A stretch of 36,714 bases of DNA, taken from the NCBI GenBank assembly GCA_903828655.1, contig CAIKMX010000024.1:1-36714 (forward strand). Reading direction: 5' to 3'. Under the pieces are notes generated by a model. The model was not told where the DNA came from. It saw nothing but the letters and a program-made list of their open reading frames with translations, and ran no database searches. Position numbers and translations under genes: made by a program. Positions 14,479-23,802 of the stretch are shown here, piece after piece; position 1 is the stretch's first letter, and each line of letters starts with the position of its first letter. The stretch is from an uncultured archaeon (GTDB lineage: Archaea; Nanobdellota; Nanobdellia; Pacearchaeales; GW2011-AR1).

Positions 14479-17400
14479 TTACATCTTAGATCTAAAATCC
14501 TTAATAATACTTGCAGTAGTCACATTCTTTTTTCTATTCTTCCAGAATTTCATTATAAAGAATGCCGCCGCACCAATAATTAAAACACTAGTTCCTATAA
14601 AAATTGTATAGAATATGACTACCGAAGTTTTATGAGCTCCCGTACTAGATCCACTTCCATCGGTCGCAGGAGTTTCATTAGCTTGTCCACCGGTTAAAAC
14701 GCCCTCTATACTTCCAATAATTCTATCAACCAAACTTTGATTAGTTACATTACGAGGAACAACCGGCCCACCTCCGCCCCCACCACTAGAGCCCGGAGGA
14801 GTTACTGGAGGAACAACAACAGGAACACCACGAACAGCAGAATATCTAAGATTACGGATTTCAATTACACTTCCATGATCAACGCAAACTCTCCCTTCAA
14901 AGGAGACTTCACTAGAACTTCCTAAGCAGGAACTGAAATCTATCTCGCTAGCACCATTGCAAGAAGAACTCATCTCACTTATATCCGATATTTCTGCATC
15001 TTTTACACAAAGTGAAACAAAATTATTATCTCTCAAATATAATGTCTTATTATAGCCCGTCTGCAACTGTCCTGAAAGATTCACAATTATTGAATTCGCC
15101 GGAAGTATAACTCTTACCTTGCTCAAATCAAGAAGCCCGGAGGAGAAGTCATATGTGAAATTAAACATCATGTCAGATGAATCATAAAAAGCAACCTCTT
15201 TTATTCCACTAAAAGACGTAAGATTAATATCCCCGCCTACAGAGATATTTAAGTTTAGCACACCCCAAGAAGATACATCGGATTTATTTCCAAAGAGTGT
15301 ATCTTCAGTATTTCTAACCCCATCATGATCATCATCTACTACTCCAATAAAAATAGTTCTATTTGGCTGTCCAAAAACATTATTTCCTGCAATGTTAAAC
15401 GCACGACAACTCCAAGTATAATCTCCGCCCCCAAGTCCTACTATCCAACTTGAAGAATTCTCCGTTCCGCTAATTATCTTTGTTTTATTTATTTTAAAAT
15501 CGCCATTTGTACTGTTAGTCAAATACAAACTTATATTTACAAGACCCAACTCCGAAGTCACAGAACAACTAAATGTAACATCTGCAGAATCAGCATCCAA
15601 AACATAAGATTCAACCGGAGACAATAAGCTAACTGCAACAGTATAATCACAGAATTCTGTCTGTCTATATTCATAATGGGTTATATTATTCCATAAATCA
15701 GTTACTATTCCTGTAATGGCGTAACACATCTCATAGTTAGAGTCATACTCTACACGACTTCTCGACTGATTCATTAGATTTCCAGGTATACATGAAATAT
15801 TTGCCCAATCACTCCAGGAAGTATTTGCAGTACTATAGGAACAATAGTTGCACTGAACGTTCTGATAATCCCACAGAGTTATATTCACATACCCGCAATT
15901 ATTAGAATCATACTGCGTTCGGTTCCTGCTCTGACCCTGTGAATCCGTTACGTCGCACAGTCCTTGATTTTGCCATTCGCTCCATGAAGTATTCATAAGA
16001 TTCTCAACGCATGAAGCACCAACCAAATTCAAACTCACAACCTTATTTGTAGTTAAATCAACAAGAGTAGAATTATGCGCCCCTGTAGAATTTGTAGCAG
16101 TTAAATTATAAGGAGTTGAATTAGTCTTGCTTATCCCATTATTTACATATTGTATCAATGTTTGTCTCGGAATCGAATTACCTGTAGTAGGACTATTAAA
16201 CAATACCCCCTTAGTAACATTCTTTATCGTTACATCAGCTGCAGTATTCGTTGAAACATCAAGATACCATTTTCTTATTAGCTGACTTCCAGAATTAACA
16301 TTTTCAGAACCAATCGTAGTATTTATCAAAGTATTATTCAAACATGCACCCCCCGTAAGACACAAAGCAATGCCTGGCGCAGATGCCCCAGAACCTGATT
16401 CAGACAAGTTGCTATCTCTTATGATATTATGTGATGAACTCTGATCAATAAACATTCCTGCCTTAGGCGTATTTCCAGAAGTTCTTATGTTTGAAAAAAC
16501 ATTGTAATTTGATAAAGCCAAACTTATCCCATCATCATTTGAAGTTGCAACAATATTGGATATATTGTTATAAGAACTAGATGATAATGAAATACCCGAC
16601 ACAGGAAGAAGAGCATCACCAGAATTTTGGTACAATGTTAAATCAGTAAGAGTAGCATAATTAACCGAATCCAATTTGACGCCCGCATTGAAATACCTAA
16701 TAGTCCCATTCTTCACTGTCGCATTATTCGCACTTACAATAACCCCATAATCCTCCTTCGGAACAGAACCACTAAAAGCAACTTCATGCCCATTTAAATC
16801 AAGAGTCACATTTATAGCAGTGATATTAAAGCACCAATCCATACGACCAACATTACTCTGCAAAGTATAAACCGTATTCGGTTGATCCAAAGTTCCGCAG
16901 CAAGTCTCTCCAGGAACGCAAGAAGAAGCAACAGTCACACTTCTCGCAGCAGTGGAGTTTACATTACCCGCCAAGTCAACAGCATAACCTCTGAAATTAT
17001 AAGTCCCCGAACTTAATCCTGTAAAGTTATGAGCATACTGATTCGCCGTAGCATTATACAATGCGGCTACTTCAACAAAAGATAAACTTCTATTCCAAAC
17101 CATCACCTCATCTATCGTTCCATTGAAATAATTGCCTCCCCCTCTCCTTCCCATATCTAAAGAAACTAAAGGTTCAGGACCCGCAACAAGTCCTAAAACC
17201 GAAGCACAGACTATTCCATCATTAAAAAGAGTTGCATTTGTACCATTAATCACCAAAACAATATGATGCCACTCCCCGTTGTTCCAAGTGCAGGATGCTC
17301 CCGAAATAGCTAACGTCGTGACGCCACTCTCAGAATAAAAAGATCCGGCGGCATAACTTTGAAGGATATTTATCAATGCACTCCCTGTAGAGTTATAAAG

Positions 17401-20196
17401 AGTAACAATCCCCATAAAAAGGGCACTTGTATCTCTTGGACTCGCCCATAGAGAAATACTTGATTGAGTGTAGTTAAGATTCATATCGGAATGAACATAA
17501 TCCCCATCTCCATCAAACGCAAATCCCTTTCCAAACTTTCCCGCGTCAGTTTGTGCAGCCCCACCAGTTATAGAACCATTATTTCTTCCAAAATAATCAA
17601 CAGGATCATTTGAACCATTCAAATCATCCATTCTCCACCAAGATACAAGCGAGCCATCATTCACAAATGCAAAATGATCTCCATTATTATCTGAAGTTGT
17701 CAGATTCATAAATGCCCAGCTATTTGAAGTTGTTCCAGCAGGGGTAGATGAAGAATCAAAACTAACGCTCGGCACAATATCATCTAAAATGAAATTCACA
17801 GAAACGCTGTTGTTTATATTATTGTAACTATCATTACACCAAAAAGTGATAGTTTTAGTTCCAGAACTACTAAAAATATTCCAATCATACCAAATCTCTC
17901 CACTTCCTAGAACCATATCAACATAATTTATACCATCAAAAGATTCTCTACACAAAGAAATCCCATTTGCATCAGTCGTATTAACCTGAATGTACTGGGG
18001 TTGATTTCTAGGACCATAGATTCTTCCCTGAACCGGAGAACTAACAACGATATTTGGAGGAGTAGTATCTGGAGCACCAACCAAATTCAAACTCACAACC
18101 CGATTACCCATCATCAAATCAACACTCGAATTTTCAGCATAAGCCCCTGTCGAATTTGAAGCACTGATATTGTAAGGCGTTGCATAAGTTGTAACTCCAC
18201 TACTATTCACATATTGTACTAATTCCTGTCTTGCAACAGGCGTAGCCCCATAAAATACTTGAGTGCCACTAACATTCTTTATTGTCACATCAGCATCAGC
18301 ATTTGTTGTAATATCAAGATACCATTTTCTTATCAGCTCGCTCTCAGCATCTAACGACTCACTATCATAACTCGCATTCAAAAAGATGTTGCCTGAAGAA
18401 TCCACAAGCACAACCTCTGAACCAAGAGCATCTATCAAAGTATTTTCCACTAAGACGCCAGAACTCAATCTCACCCTAATTCCAGTATCAAAATTCTGAA
18501 TAACACCATTAGACAAATGGATATTATTTGCAAGCCCATTAGAATCTTCTACAACAGTAAAAGTCTTTGTACAAGTCATAGGGGGTCCAACCTCCTTCCC
18601 AAAATCATCCTTCAACGCTCCAAAATCCTGCAAATCAACAACCCCGTCGACATTTGCATCGCCAAACGGTCGCGTGGGAGAAGGCAAATCGCAATCAGGA
18701 TTTTCGGGGAAAAATTCAGGACTACACTTTCCAAAGTAATCTTTTAACGCTCCAAAATCCTGCAAATCAACCTTCCCATCTCCATTAAAATCTGCAGAGC
18801 ATTTTGTATTATCAGCACTGTTCACCAAAGTTGCAACTCCTATACTCCCAGAACTGCTTACTCCATCAACTACATGCCCATTTAAATCCAAGAAACTGTC
18901 ATTCGCACTAAAGCTGAAACAACTTCCGGCATAAGAAATATCACTATAAAGAGTATAATTTCTGCCTTTAATCCCGAAATTCCTGCATCCATTAACATAA
19001 GATTGCCCAGCAAACATTGGAAAGTTTCCTTTCACAGTCTCCCATGCCCCAGACCATCCCCACTCCATTCTCAATAAAAGGGCAAAACCATTCTTAGTAT
19101 CATAAAAAAAAGATTCTAAATTTTTTCTTGCACATGTCGTTGAAGAAAGGATTATATTTCCCACACAAGGAAGAGGGGGACTTGTAAGATTATGATAATA
19201 AAGGTTCCCAGATAAGTCCTCATCAAAGCTACCGGCAAAATAATTTCCTGCCATCCCTATAAGCCCTCCGATATTATTTGTCCCAATAACCCTCCCAGCA
19301 GAGAAAGAGCTTATAATAATTCCATCAGAATATCCGACAAGCCCCCCGATATTTCCCGAGCTGCTTGAGCCATCAACAGTCCCATTAGAATATGTTGCAA
19401 AAATAGTTCCTGAGTCCATAGCTCCCACAAGTCCTCCGATATTCTCCCCACTTCCAATTGTTACGTTAGCAAAAGAGTATGCGTTTTCAAGAAAGGCGGA
19501 AGATTCAGAAACCGCAGGAACGGTCATGCCGAAACCCATATAACCAACAAGCCCTCCGATATTTGACAGTCCCTCAACACTTCCGGAGCCGATGTTATAA
19601 ACTTCTGAAACATTCCCGTTTTCAAAAGAACCAGCTAAAGTTCCAACATTGCTTCTTCCAACAACAGAAACATTAACCAAACCAAAGTCTTCCACACTAG
19701 TAGAATTTCCTATATGCCCAAACAAACCTATACAATCTTCCGAAGGTCTGTGGATATATAAATTAAAAATAACATGCCCCTCTCCATCAAAAGTTCCGCT
19801 AAAAGCAGAACCTTGGCATTCAGGAGACATTTCATCTGGCACCGCGTCAGGAGCTATCGGTACCCACCCTGTTGCGCTTCCAGCACTAGTAAATGCCTCA
19901 CATCCTGGCGCATTAAAATCAATATCCTTCACCAAAACATAACTGGCAGTTAAATTTTCTCGAGTTAAATTCAAATCAGTACAATTTGTAATTTGAAAAG
20001 GACTTAAGGGAGTTCCATCCCCTTGCAAAACTGCATAACCCGTAGATTTAAAATTCAAAAGACTAAAGGCAACAAAAACAAAAATAACAATAACCCCTGC
20101 ACTAATCATCCATCTCCCAAAACCCTTCCTTACATCAGAAGAATCAGCTCCACGAGACTTTGAAACAGACTTCACACCACTCTTCTTTTTTTTCAT
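14479..20196 (-). CDS. Giant modular surface protein (GLUG, dockerin, LamG, beta-helix, TSP1-like)
   Basis: A 1905-residue protein. A basic start and hydrophobic helix (about 31-50) are followed by STGYAV. GLUG-type repeats (NIGGLVGY and variants) lie at 150-315, and two dockerin-like calcium loops at about 465-535 (DFNGDGKVDLQDFGALKDYFG and DANVDGVVDLQDFG). A ~90-residue module beginning LIRKWYLD occurs at 621-708 and again at 1306-1395. A LamG-like domain is at about 846-1050 (SWWRMDD...GKFGKGFAFDGDGDYV), NosD-like parallel beta-helix at 1125-1300, and TSP1-like WSEW/WSDW motifs at 1402-1500. A Pro/Gly linker near 1790-1815 precedes a C-terminal helix (1858-1883) and a basic tail. Many N-x-S/T sites. 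The features suggest a cell-anchored adhesin. An AAAGGTGACT ribosome-binding sequence lies about 14 nt before the ATG. Confidence 0.88.
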   Translation of the reverse strand: MKKKKSGVKSVSKSRGADSSDVRKGFGRWMISAGVIVIFVFVAFSLLNFKSTGYAVLQGDGTPLSPFQITNCTDLNLTRENLTASYVLVKDIDFNAPGCEAFTSAGSATGWVPIAPDAVPDEMSPECQGSAFSGTFDGEGHVIFNLYIHRPSEDCIGLFGHIGNSTSVEDFGLVNVSVVGRSNVGTLAGSFENGNVSEVYNIGSGSVEGLSNIGGLVGYMGFGMTVPAVSESSAFLENAYSFANVTIGSGENIGGLVGAMDSGTIFATYSNGTVDGSSSSGNIGGLVGYSDGIIISSFSAGRVIGTNNIGGLIGMAGNYFAGSFDEDLSGNLYYHNLTSPPLPCVGNIILSSTTCARKNLESFFYDTKNGFALLLRMEWGWSGAWETVKGNFPMFAGQSYVNGCRNFGIKGRNYTLYSDISYAGSCFSFSANDSFLDLNGHVVDGVSSSGSIGVATLVNSADNTKCSADFNGDGKVDLQDFGALKDYFGKCSPEFFPENPDCDLPSPTRPFGDANVDGVVDLQDFGALKDDFGKEVGPPMTCTKTFTVVEDSNGLANNIHLSNGVIQNFDTGIRVRLSSGVLVENTLIDALGSEVVLVDSSGNIFLNASYDSESLDAESELIRKWYLDITTNADADVTIKNVSGTQVFYGATPVARQELVQYVNSSGVTTYATPYNISASNSTGAYAENSSVDLMMGNRVVSLNLVGAPDTTPPNIVVSSPVQGRIYGPRNQPQYIQVNTTDANGISLCRESFDGINYVDMVLGSGEIWYDWNIFSSSGTKTITFWCNDSYNNINNSVSVNFILDDIVPSVSFDSSSTPAGTTSNSWAFMNLTTSDNNGDHFAFVNDGSLVSWWRMDDLNGSNDPVDYFGRNNGSITGGAAQTDAGKFGKGFAFDGDGDYVHSDMNLNYTQSSISLWASPRDTSALFMGIVTLYNSTGSALINILQSYAAGSFYSESGVTTLAISGASCTWNNGEWHHIVLVINGTNATLFNDGIVCASVLGLVAGPEPLVSLDMGRRGGGNYFNGTIDEVMVWNRSLSFVEVAALYNATANQYAHNFTGLSSGTYNFRGYAVDLAGNVNSTAARSVTVASSCVPGETCCGTLDQPNTVYTLQSNVGRMDWCFNITAINVTLDLNGHEVAFSGSVPKEDYGVIVSANNATVKNGTIRYFNAGVKLDSVNYATLTDLTLYQNSGDALLPVSGISLSSSSYNNISNIVATSNDDGISLALSNYNVFSNIRTSGNTPKAGMFIDQSSSHNIIRDSNLSESGSGASAPGIALCLTGGACLNNTLINTTIGSENVNSGSQLIRKWYLDVSTNTAADVTIKNVTKGVLFNSPTTGNSIPRQTLIQYVNNGISKTNSTPYNLTATNSTGAHNSTLVDLTTNKVVSLNLVGASCVENLMNTSWSEWQNQGLCDVTDSQGQSRNRTQYDSNNCGYVNITLWDYQNVQCNYCSYSTANTSWSDWANISCIPGNLMNQSRSRVEYDSNYEMCYAITGIVTDLWNNITHYEYRQTEFCDYTVAVSLLSPVESYVLDADSADVTFSCSVTSELGLVNISLYLTNSTNGDFKINKTKIISGTENSSSWIVGLGGGDYTWSCRAFNIAGNNVFGQPNRTIFIGVVDDDHDGVRNTEDTLFGNKSDVSSWGVLNLNISVGGDINLTSFSGIKEVAFYDSSDMMFNFTYDFSSGLLDLSKVRVILPANSIIVNLSGQLQTGYNKTLYLRDNNFVSLCVKDAEISDISEMSSSCNGASEIDFSSCLGSSSEVSFEGRVCVDHGSVIEIRNLRYSAVRGVPVVVPPVTPPGSSGGGGGGPVVPRNVTNQSLVDRIIGSIEGVLTGGQANETPATDGSGSSTGAHKTSVVIFYTIFIGTSVLIIGAAAFFIMKFWKNRKKNVTTASIIKDFRSKM

Positions 20197-20520
20197 ACTT
20201 TCTAGTCACCTTTAGAATAATAACTATTTGTTAAAGGACTATATAAATATTATTATCCTCCAAGAATAGAATAAGTTTCTACAGGATAAAAAATAAGTTT
20301 AGCAAAAAAGCCTCCGGGGGTTATCAAAACTCTCTTTTCATTATCTGGTTATGGTCCATATTTTTTTAATATTATTTTTAGGTGAAATACTTAACAACAT
20401 GAAACTGCTCCTGACGATTATGTCAACAGATTATGAAGATACTAAACGTTTAGTAGATCTTATGAGGAGAGGGTTATAACCGGTTATTGGTTTTTGCTTA
20501 ATCGGATATTCTCACTGATT
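20197..20520. other. Intergenic region without a convincing gene
   Basis: It holds the promoter of the surface-protein gene on the minus strand (ATATTTATATAGT at about 20238-20250). The stretch ACTTAACAACATGAAACTGCTCC at about 20389-20411 is like the tail of element A plus the start of repeat D. A 26-codon frame at 20399-20479 begins inside this repeat and is probably not a gene. Confidence 0.4.
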
Positions 20521-20976
20521 TTATTTTAATTCTTTCTTTTTCTTATTTTTTTGATAAGTGTATAACTGAGAGACCTTTTCATGAATAGGCCAATTTCTAA
20601 AATATAAGTCTAGAAGATCTGCCACCATATGTATTAAAATCCCAAAAAGGACCCATAGAAAAACTTTACTGATGAATGAAAGAAGAATTAAGATAAGAAT
20701 AAACTCTAGGCCATGAAACACCATAATCTCTAATTTGTATTTCTTCCTTTCTTTTATTGGAAGTTTTTCAAATTTTTCTCCTTCTTCAATACACCAAAAG
20801 TAAGAGCCTCTAGGACTAAAATTTCCTGTTTTGTAGAGATATAAAAAATAGTGGTCTACATCAATTAAAAATGAGGATAGAAAAATAACTATTCCTGCAA
20901 TTAATGGAAAGTTAAAAAAGTACAGTAGAACATAGGAAAATACAAATCCAAAAAGTATATGCCATTTAGGTCTCAT
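20521..20976 (-). CDS. Membrane-bound hydrolase-like protein (DUF457/YdjM-related)
   Basis: A 151-residue protein with helices at about 8-40, 90-110 and 112-130. Conserved acids and histidines typical of these proteins are visible: W-H near the N-terminus, LIDVDHYF, MVFHGLEF and HMVADLLDLYF. These would form a metal site next to the membrane. The C-terminus is Lys-rich. It differs from the 4949-5416 protein in having a ~45-residue soluble insert after the DVDH motif. Substrate unknown. Confidence 0.72.
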   Translation of the reverse strand: MRPKWHILFGFVFSYVLLYFFNFPLIAGIVIFLSSFLIDVDHYFLYLYKTGNFSPRGSYFWCIEEGEKFEKLPIKERKKYKLEIMVFHGLEFILILILLSFISKVFLWVLFGILIHMVADLLDLYFRNWPIHEKVSQLYTYQKNKKKKELK

Positions 20977-21013
20977 AATTTTATTTAAACAATAGGGCTT
21001 TTAAATTTTAACT

Positions 21014-21100
21014 AAGCTCCGCATCGGGCTTCGCCACGATGCTCCGCTCTACAAAACCTTTCAGTAATGTTGCATATTCCTAACATCTTTGAAAAGTTTA
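21014..21100 (-). repeat. Element A copy 8 (the only reversed copy)
   Basis: Read on the minus strand it has CATTACTGAAAGG, GCGGAG, stem GCATCG/CGATGC (21037-21042 / 21021-21026) around TGGCGAAGCC, then CGGAGC. This matches copy 4 in the loop (TGACGAAGCC) with a different stem. Confidence 0.6.
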
Positions 21101-21162
21101 TTTTAAGACTTAGCAATTTAAAATATTAATCATTTTGCATATAAACAAAAAATTCCTAACAA

Positions 21163-21245
21163 TCTATCCCAAACCCAGGGCATTACTAAAAAAATCGGCA
21201 AGAGCGAGGAATTGAGACAGAGTCCAATTCCGAGCGATGACCCAC
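21163..21245 (+). repeat. Element A copy 9
   Basis: Left flank GGCATTACTAAAAAAATCGGC, then AGAGCGA. The core stem is GGAATTG (21208-21214) / CAATTCC (21225-21231), a perfect 7 bp, followed by GAGCGAT. It ends about 13 nt before the stop codon of the next minus-strand gene. Confidence 0.65.
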
Positions 21246-21257
21246 CAAAGACGAGTA

Positions 21258-21923
21258 TTACTTCTTTCCTTTTTTCAACTCACGATAGTTATCAATTAAA
21301 GGATTCATAAGTTTTGAAGTTGTGTCATGCAAGTTTTCTAGATCTTTATGGATGCTTGAAACACTATCGCCGAATTCTCCTATTCTTCCGATTATTGCCT
21401 GTTGTAATTTATCTATCGAGGTTTCTATTCTCCTTAGTCGGTCATCAATGTCAGCTACCTTATCTTGAATTGTTTCCTTGAACAATGCCAGATCTCCAGT
21501 TTTCTTTTTGAATTCTGCAAATTTCTCTGCTACTACTTGTTCGGCTATTTCTGAAATTGTATCCGGGTCTATATTAGGTTGTGGCGGATAGTATTCCTGT
21601 CCTGTATATGCCTGAGGAGTTTGGGCGTAGTATTGATCTTGTGGTTGCTGTTGATATTCTGGAGCGTATTGCTGTTGCGGCGCGGCTAGTTGAGCGTCAG
21701 GCATTTGGCCTTGCATTGGTTGTTCGTACTGGGGAGGCATTGTTGATTGCTGCATTTCCTCTGCTTCGGGGGATATAGCAGATTTTACTCTCGCCTGATT
21801 TAAGGCCTCATAAATTTCTGATGTTGGAACTCTCTCGTTTTGAAGTTGCCTAGAAATCTCTGAATCATCCATCCCTCTTTTTTGCATTTCTATCACTTGG
21901 TCTAATATGGCCATATTATTCAT
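21258..21923 (-). CDS. Gln/Pro-rich linker and coiled-coil protein
   Basis: 221 residues (ATG at 21923; an ATG three codons in is also possible). Residues 5-45 are a helical, possibly UBA-like or HTH-like unit (ILDQVIEMQKRGMDDSEISRQLQ). Residues 55-115 are a disordered Gln/Pro/Tyr-rich stretch. Residues 118-215 are a long helix/coiled coil (IAEQVVAEKFAEFKKK...RRIETSIDKLQQAI). Its start overlaps the stop of the upstream coiled-coil gene by 8 nt, so the two are translationally coupled. Coiled-coil accessory proteins of pili (ArlC/D/E type) would fit, but nothing specific shows it. Confidence 0.7.
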   Translation of the reverse strand: MNNMAILDQVIEMQKRGMDDSEISRQLQNERVPTSEIYEALNQARVKSAISPEAEEMQQSTMPPQYEQPMQGQMPDAQLAAPQQQYAPEYQQQPQDQYYAQTPQAYTGQEYYPPQPNIDPDTISEIAEQVVAEKFAEFKKKTGDLALFKETIQDKVADIDDRLRRIETSIDKLQQAIIGRIGEFGDSVSSIHKDLENLHDTTSKLMNPLIDNYRELKKGKK

Positions 21924-22323
21924 CCGATTTTGTAGTTTTTATTTCTTTTGTATGTTTTTCTTTTAGCTTTTTTTCAATAATTTCTTCTATGTCTTTCATT
22001 CTTGCAAATTCGAGAGGCTGGAAATCTTTTAACATTCTCTCGATTACGACCATTTCATCTTTCCTTACAAACTTTCCAATCTCTTGAGAAATGTTTTCAG
22101 TTAATATTTTTATCTTTTTAATCTCTCTTTTATTCTCTTCTGAATCTCTCTTTAGGGTTTTTAACTCTTCTTCCATATCCTGACGAGAAGAAATAAGGTT
22201 TTGTCCTAGAAGAAGAACTCGTTCTCTCATCAACCTGTTTTTTTCTTCCGAGTCTCTCAGCCGCGTATTAAGTTCCGAGAGTAAAAATTGTATTTGACTC
22301 GAAATGTCTTGTTGCTCTGGCAT
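21916..22323 (-). CDS. Coiled-coil protein, 135 residues
   Basis: The start ATG (MPEQQDISSQIQF) is chosen because AATATATTTAAAC lies about 25 nt upstream; the open frame extends further but has no promoter there. Nearly all residues are in heptad-like helices (LRDSEEKNRLMRERVLLLGQ, EELKTLKRDSEENKREIKKI), ending with ARMKDIEEIIEKKLKEKH. Soluble. It probably works with the overlapping downstream protein, as both have coiled coils. Function unknown. Confidence 0.72.
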   Translation of the reverse strand: MPEQQDISSQIQFLLSELNTRLRDSEEKNRLMRERVLLLGQNLISSRQDMEEELKTLKRDSEENKREIKKIKILTENISQEIGKFVRKDEMVVIERMLKDFQPLEFARMKDIEEIIEKKLKEKHTKEIKTTKSDE

Positions 22324-22360
22324 AGATAGATTATGAATTGATAGTTTAAATATATTACTT

Positions 22361-22477
22361 CTTAAGGGCACCAAGGTTCCCTTAAAGTTCAACCCTCCTG
22401 TTAAGATAGCACCAAGGTTCTGAAAAAGCAAGAAGCTCCAGCTTCAGTATGACCAAGTTCAACCCTCCTGTTAAGAT
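22361..22477 (-). repeat. Element C copies 2 and 3, with an inserted element-A loop module
   Basis: On the minus strand TTAAGGG/CCCTTAA (22362-22368 and 22379-22385) pair around the AACCTTGG loop, as before tRNA-Arg. A 12-nt unit (22368-22379; 22409-22420) and a 23-nt unit (22385-22407; 22455-22477) are both perfectly repeated. In the second repeat, 22428-22454 is inserted between them; its reverse complement matches the loop module of element A copy 13 at 25 of 27 positions. Confidence 0.65.
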
Positions 22478-22480
22478 TAA

Positions 22481-22678
22481 TGTTGCCAAGACCGGAAGTT
22501 GCCAATGATGTTAAGAAAAGGAAATTAATAAAAAGTCCGTAAAGCGAGAAACCTTGACGTAGTCAGAGCAATTCGCTCTTTCAAGAGACAATATCTCTAC
22601 TAAATAGCGAAAGAGCAAATTGTGAGCAGGTTTCGAGCGAAGATTTAGTACATTCAATCCTCAAGAGCAAAGTTTTCT
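22481..22678 (+). repeat. Element A copy 10 with a 62-nt insert in the loop
   Basis: The stem GAAACCT (22548-22554) / AGGTTTC (22628-22634) and loop TGACGTAGTC are as in copies 11 and 12, but about 62 nt (22566-22627) sit between loop and right arm. The insert is itself a hairpin: GCTCTTTC (22575-22582) / GAAAGAGC (22609-22616), with an inner AGAGA/TCTCT (22584-22588 / 22594-22598). It touches the stop codon of the next minus-strand gene. Confidence 0.7.
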
Positions 22679-22680
22679 AT

Positions 22681-23154
22681 CTACTTCTTCTTAGTCAAAA
22701 CCCAAGAAACAACAGCTGCGACGATTATCAAAAGAACAAATCCAAACCAGTCGGTATCAAACCACACTTTCAATTTATCCCAAGTAATCGCCCAATTGAA
22801 CATAAATGATGCAGAGATTATAAAGAAAACGACAAGAGCGACAAGCAAAACCCACGCCAACCAAGGCTTTTGTATAACATCAATCTTCCCATGAGTAAAT
22901 GCAATCAAAAGCATTATCATAAAAGTACAAACAATAAAAACTGCAAACCATGCCGAACTAAACGCAATAAAATCTACAAGCGAAACACGGACTATAAAAA
23001 TGGTAGCAAAAATGAATGAGAGGAACAAAGCAACCCAATTATCTCCCCCCAAAACTTCCGTCTTCTTTAACAAAGCATAAATAATAACAAAAACTAAAAG
23101 AAAGGCAACTATTGGAATAAAATAATTCAACGCGGATAATGACGCAGTTACCAT
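22681..23154 (-). CDS. Polytopic membrane protein, paralogue 1 of 3
   Basis: A 157-residue protein with about five membrane helices. Near the N-terminus IPIVAFLLVFVIIYALLKKTEVLGG matches the two next proteins (pattern PFLLxFxxxYAxLxKTxxLG). It ends in a short basic tail. No known domain recognised. It follows paralogue 2 after 27 nt on the same strand and may be co-transcribed. A general membrane-complex or pore subunit is a guess only. Confidence 0.75.
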   Translation of the reverse strand: MVTASLSALNYFIPIVAFLLVFVIIYALLKKTEVLGGDNWVALFLSFIFATIFIVRVSLVDFIAFSSAWFAVFIVCTFMIMLLIAFTHGKIDVIQKPWLAWVLLVALVVFFIISASFMFNWAITWDKLKVWFDTDWFGFVLLIIVAAVVSWVLTKKK

Positions 23155-23181
23155 ATTATATTAATAAAAAAATTGTATAAT

Positions 23182-23700
23182 TTATTTGCCCTCTTTCTTA
23201 CTAAATCCCCCCGCAACAGCGACTACAGCAAGAATCACCCCAGCAAGGATTATAATGGGCCAGAAATAATCTCCAAGCCATAAACTTAAACTAAAATTAT
23301 CTGTCCACATATTCCAATTAACAAGAGCCCATAAAACAACTCCAATCCCCACAATCCATCCTATCCACGAAAGCTTATGCAAATCAGTCTCCGGCATAAA
23401 GAATCCAATCAAAATTATCAAAACCAAAAATATCGAAAGCCCTACACCAAATCTCGGGAATATTGTTGCATAAAATGTTGAAACAAGATCAAACTGCAAC
23501 GCCAAAAGACCCACAGCTGCAGCAATTATAACCAAGACTCCCTTATTCTTATCCCCTAAAATCTTTGTCTTCTCAAGAATAGCATAAACAACTGCAAATA
23601 TAAGTAAAAAAGGAATTATATACGAAAAAACACCCAAGTCAGCCCAGGTATTTAACACATCAGTAATAGAAACTGCCATTCCGCTAATCGATGTCACCAT
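23182..23700 (-). CDS. Polytopic membrane protein, paralogue 2 of 3
   Basis: 172 residues from the ATG at 23700 (MVTSISGMAVSITDV). CATATTTAAATG (about 23718-23729) is at the right distance for a leaderless mRNA; the upstream TTG start is less likely. About five helices. The family segment IPFLLIFAVVYAILEKTKILGD is at residues about 30-50. Tail FSKKEGK. Function unknown. Confidence 0.75.
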   Translation of the reverse strand: MVTSISGMAVSITDVLNTWADLGVFSYIIPFLLIFAVVYAILEKTKILGDKNKGVLVIIAAAVGLLALQFDLVSTFYATIFPRFGVGLSIFLVLIILIGFFMPETDLHKLSWIGWIVGIGVVLWALVNWNMWTDNFSLSLWLGDYFWPIIILAGVILAVVAVAGGFSKKEGK

Positions 23701-23802
23701 AATCAAACCAAACAATTCTCATTTAAATATGTTTCGTATAAGAAACATGTTTTGTAAATTCTAATAACTAAAGTCTAAATCCCCCGTCATAAAAGAAAAC
23801 TT

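Noticed and set aside
20399-20479. 26-codon frame MKLLLTIMSTDYED...
   Set aside because: The start lies in a repeat tail, it is very short, and no promoter at the right spacing was seen.
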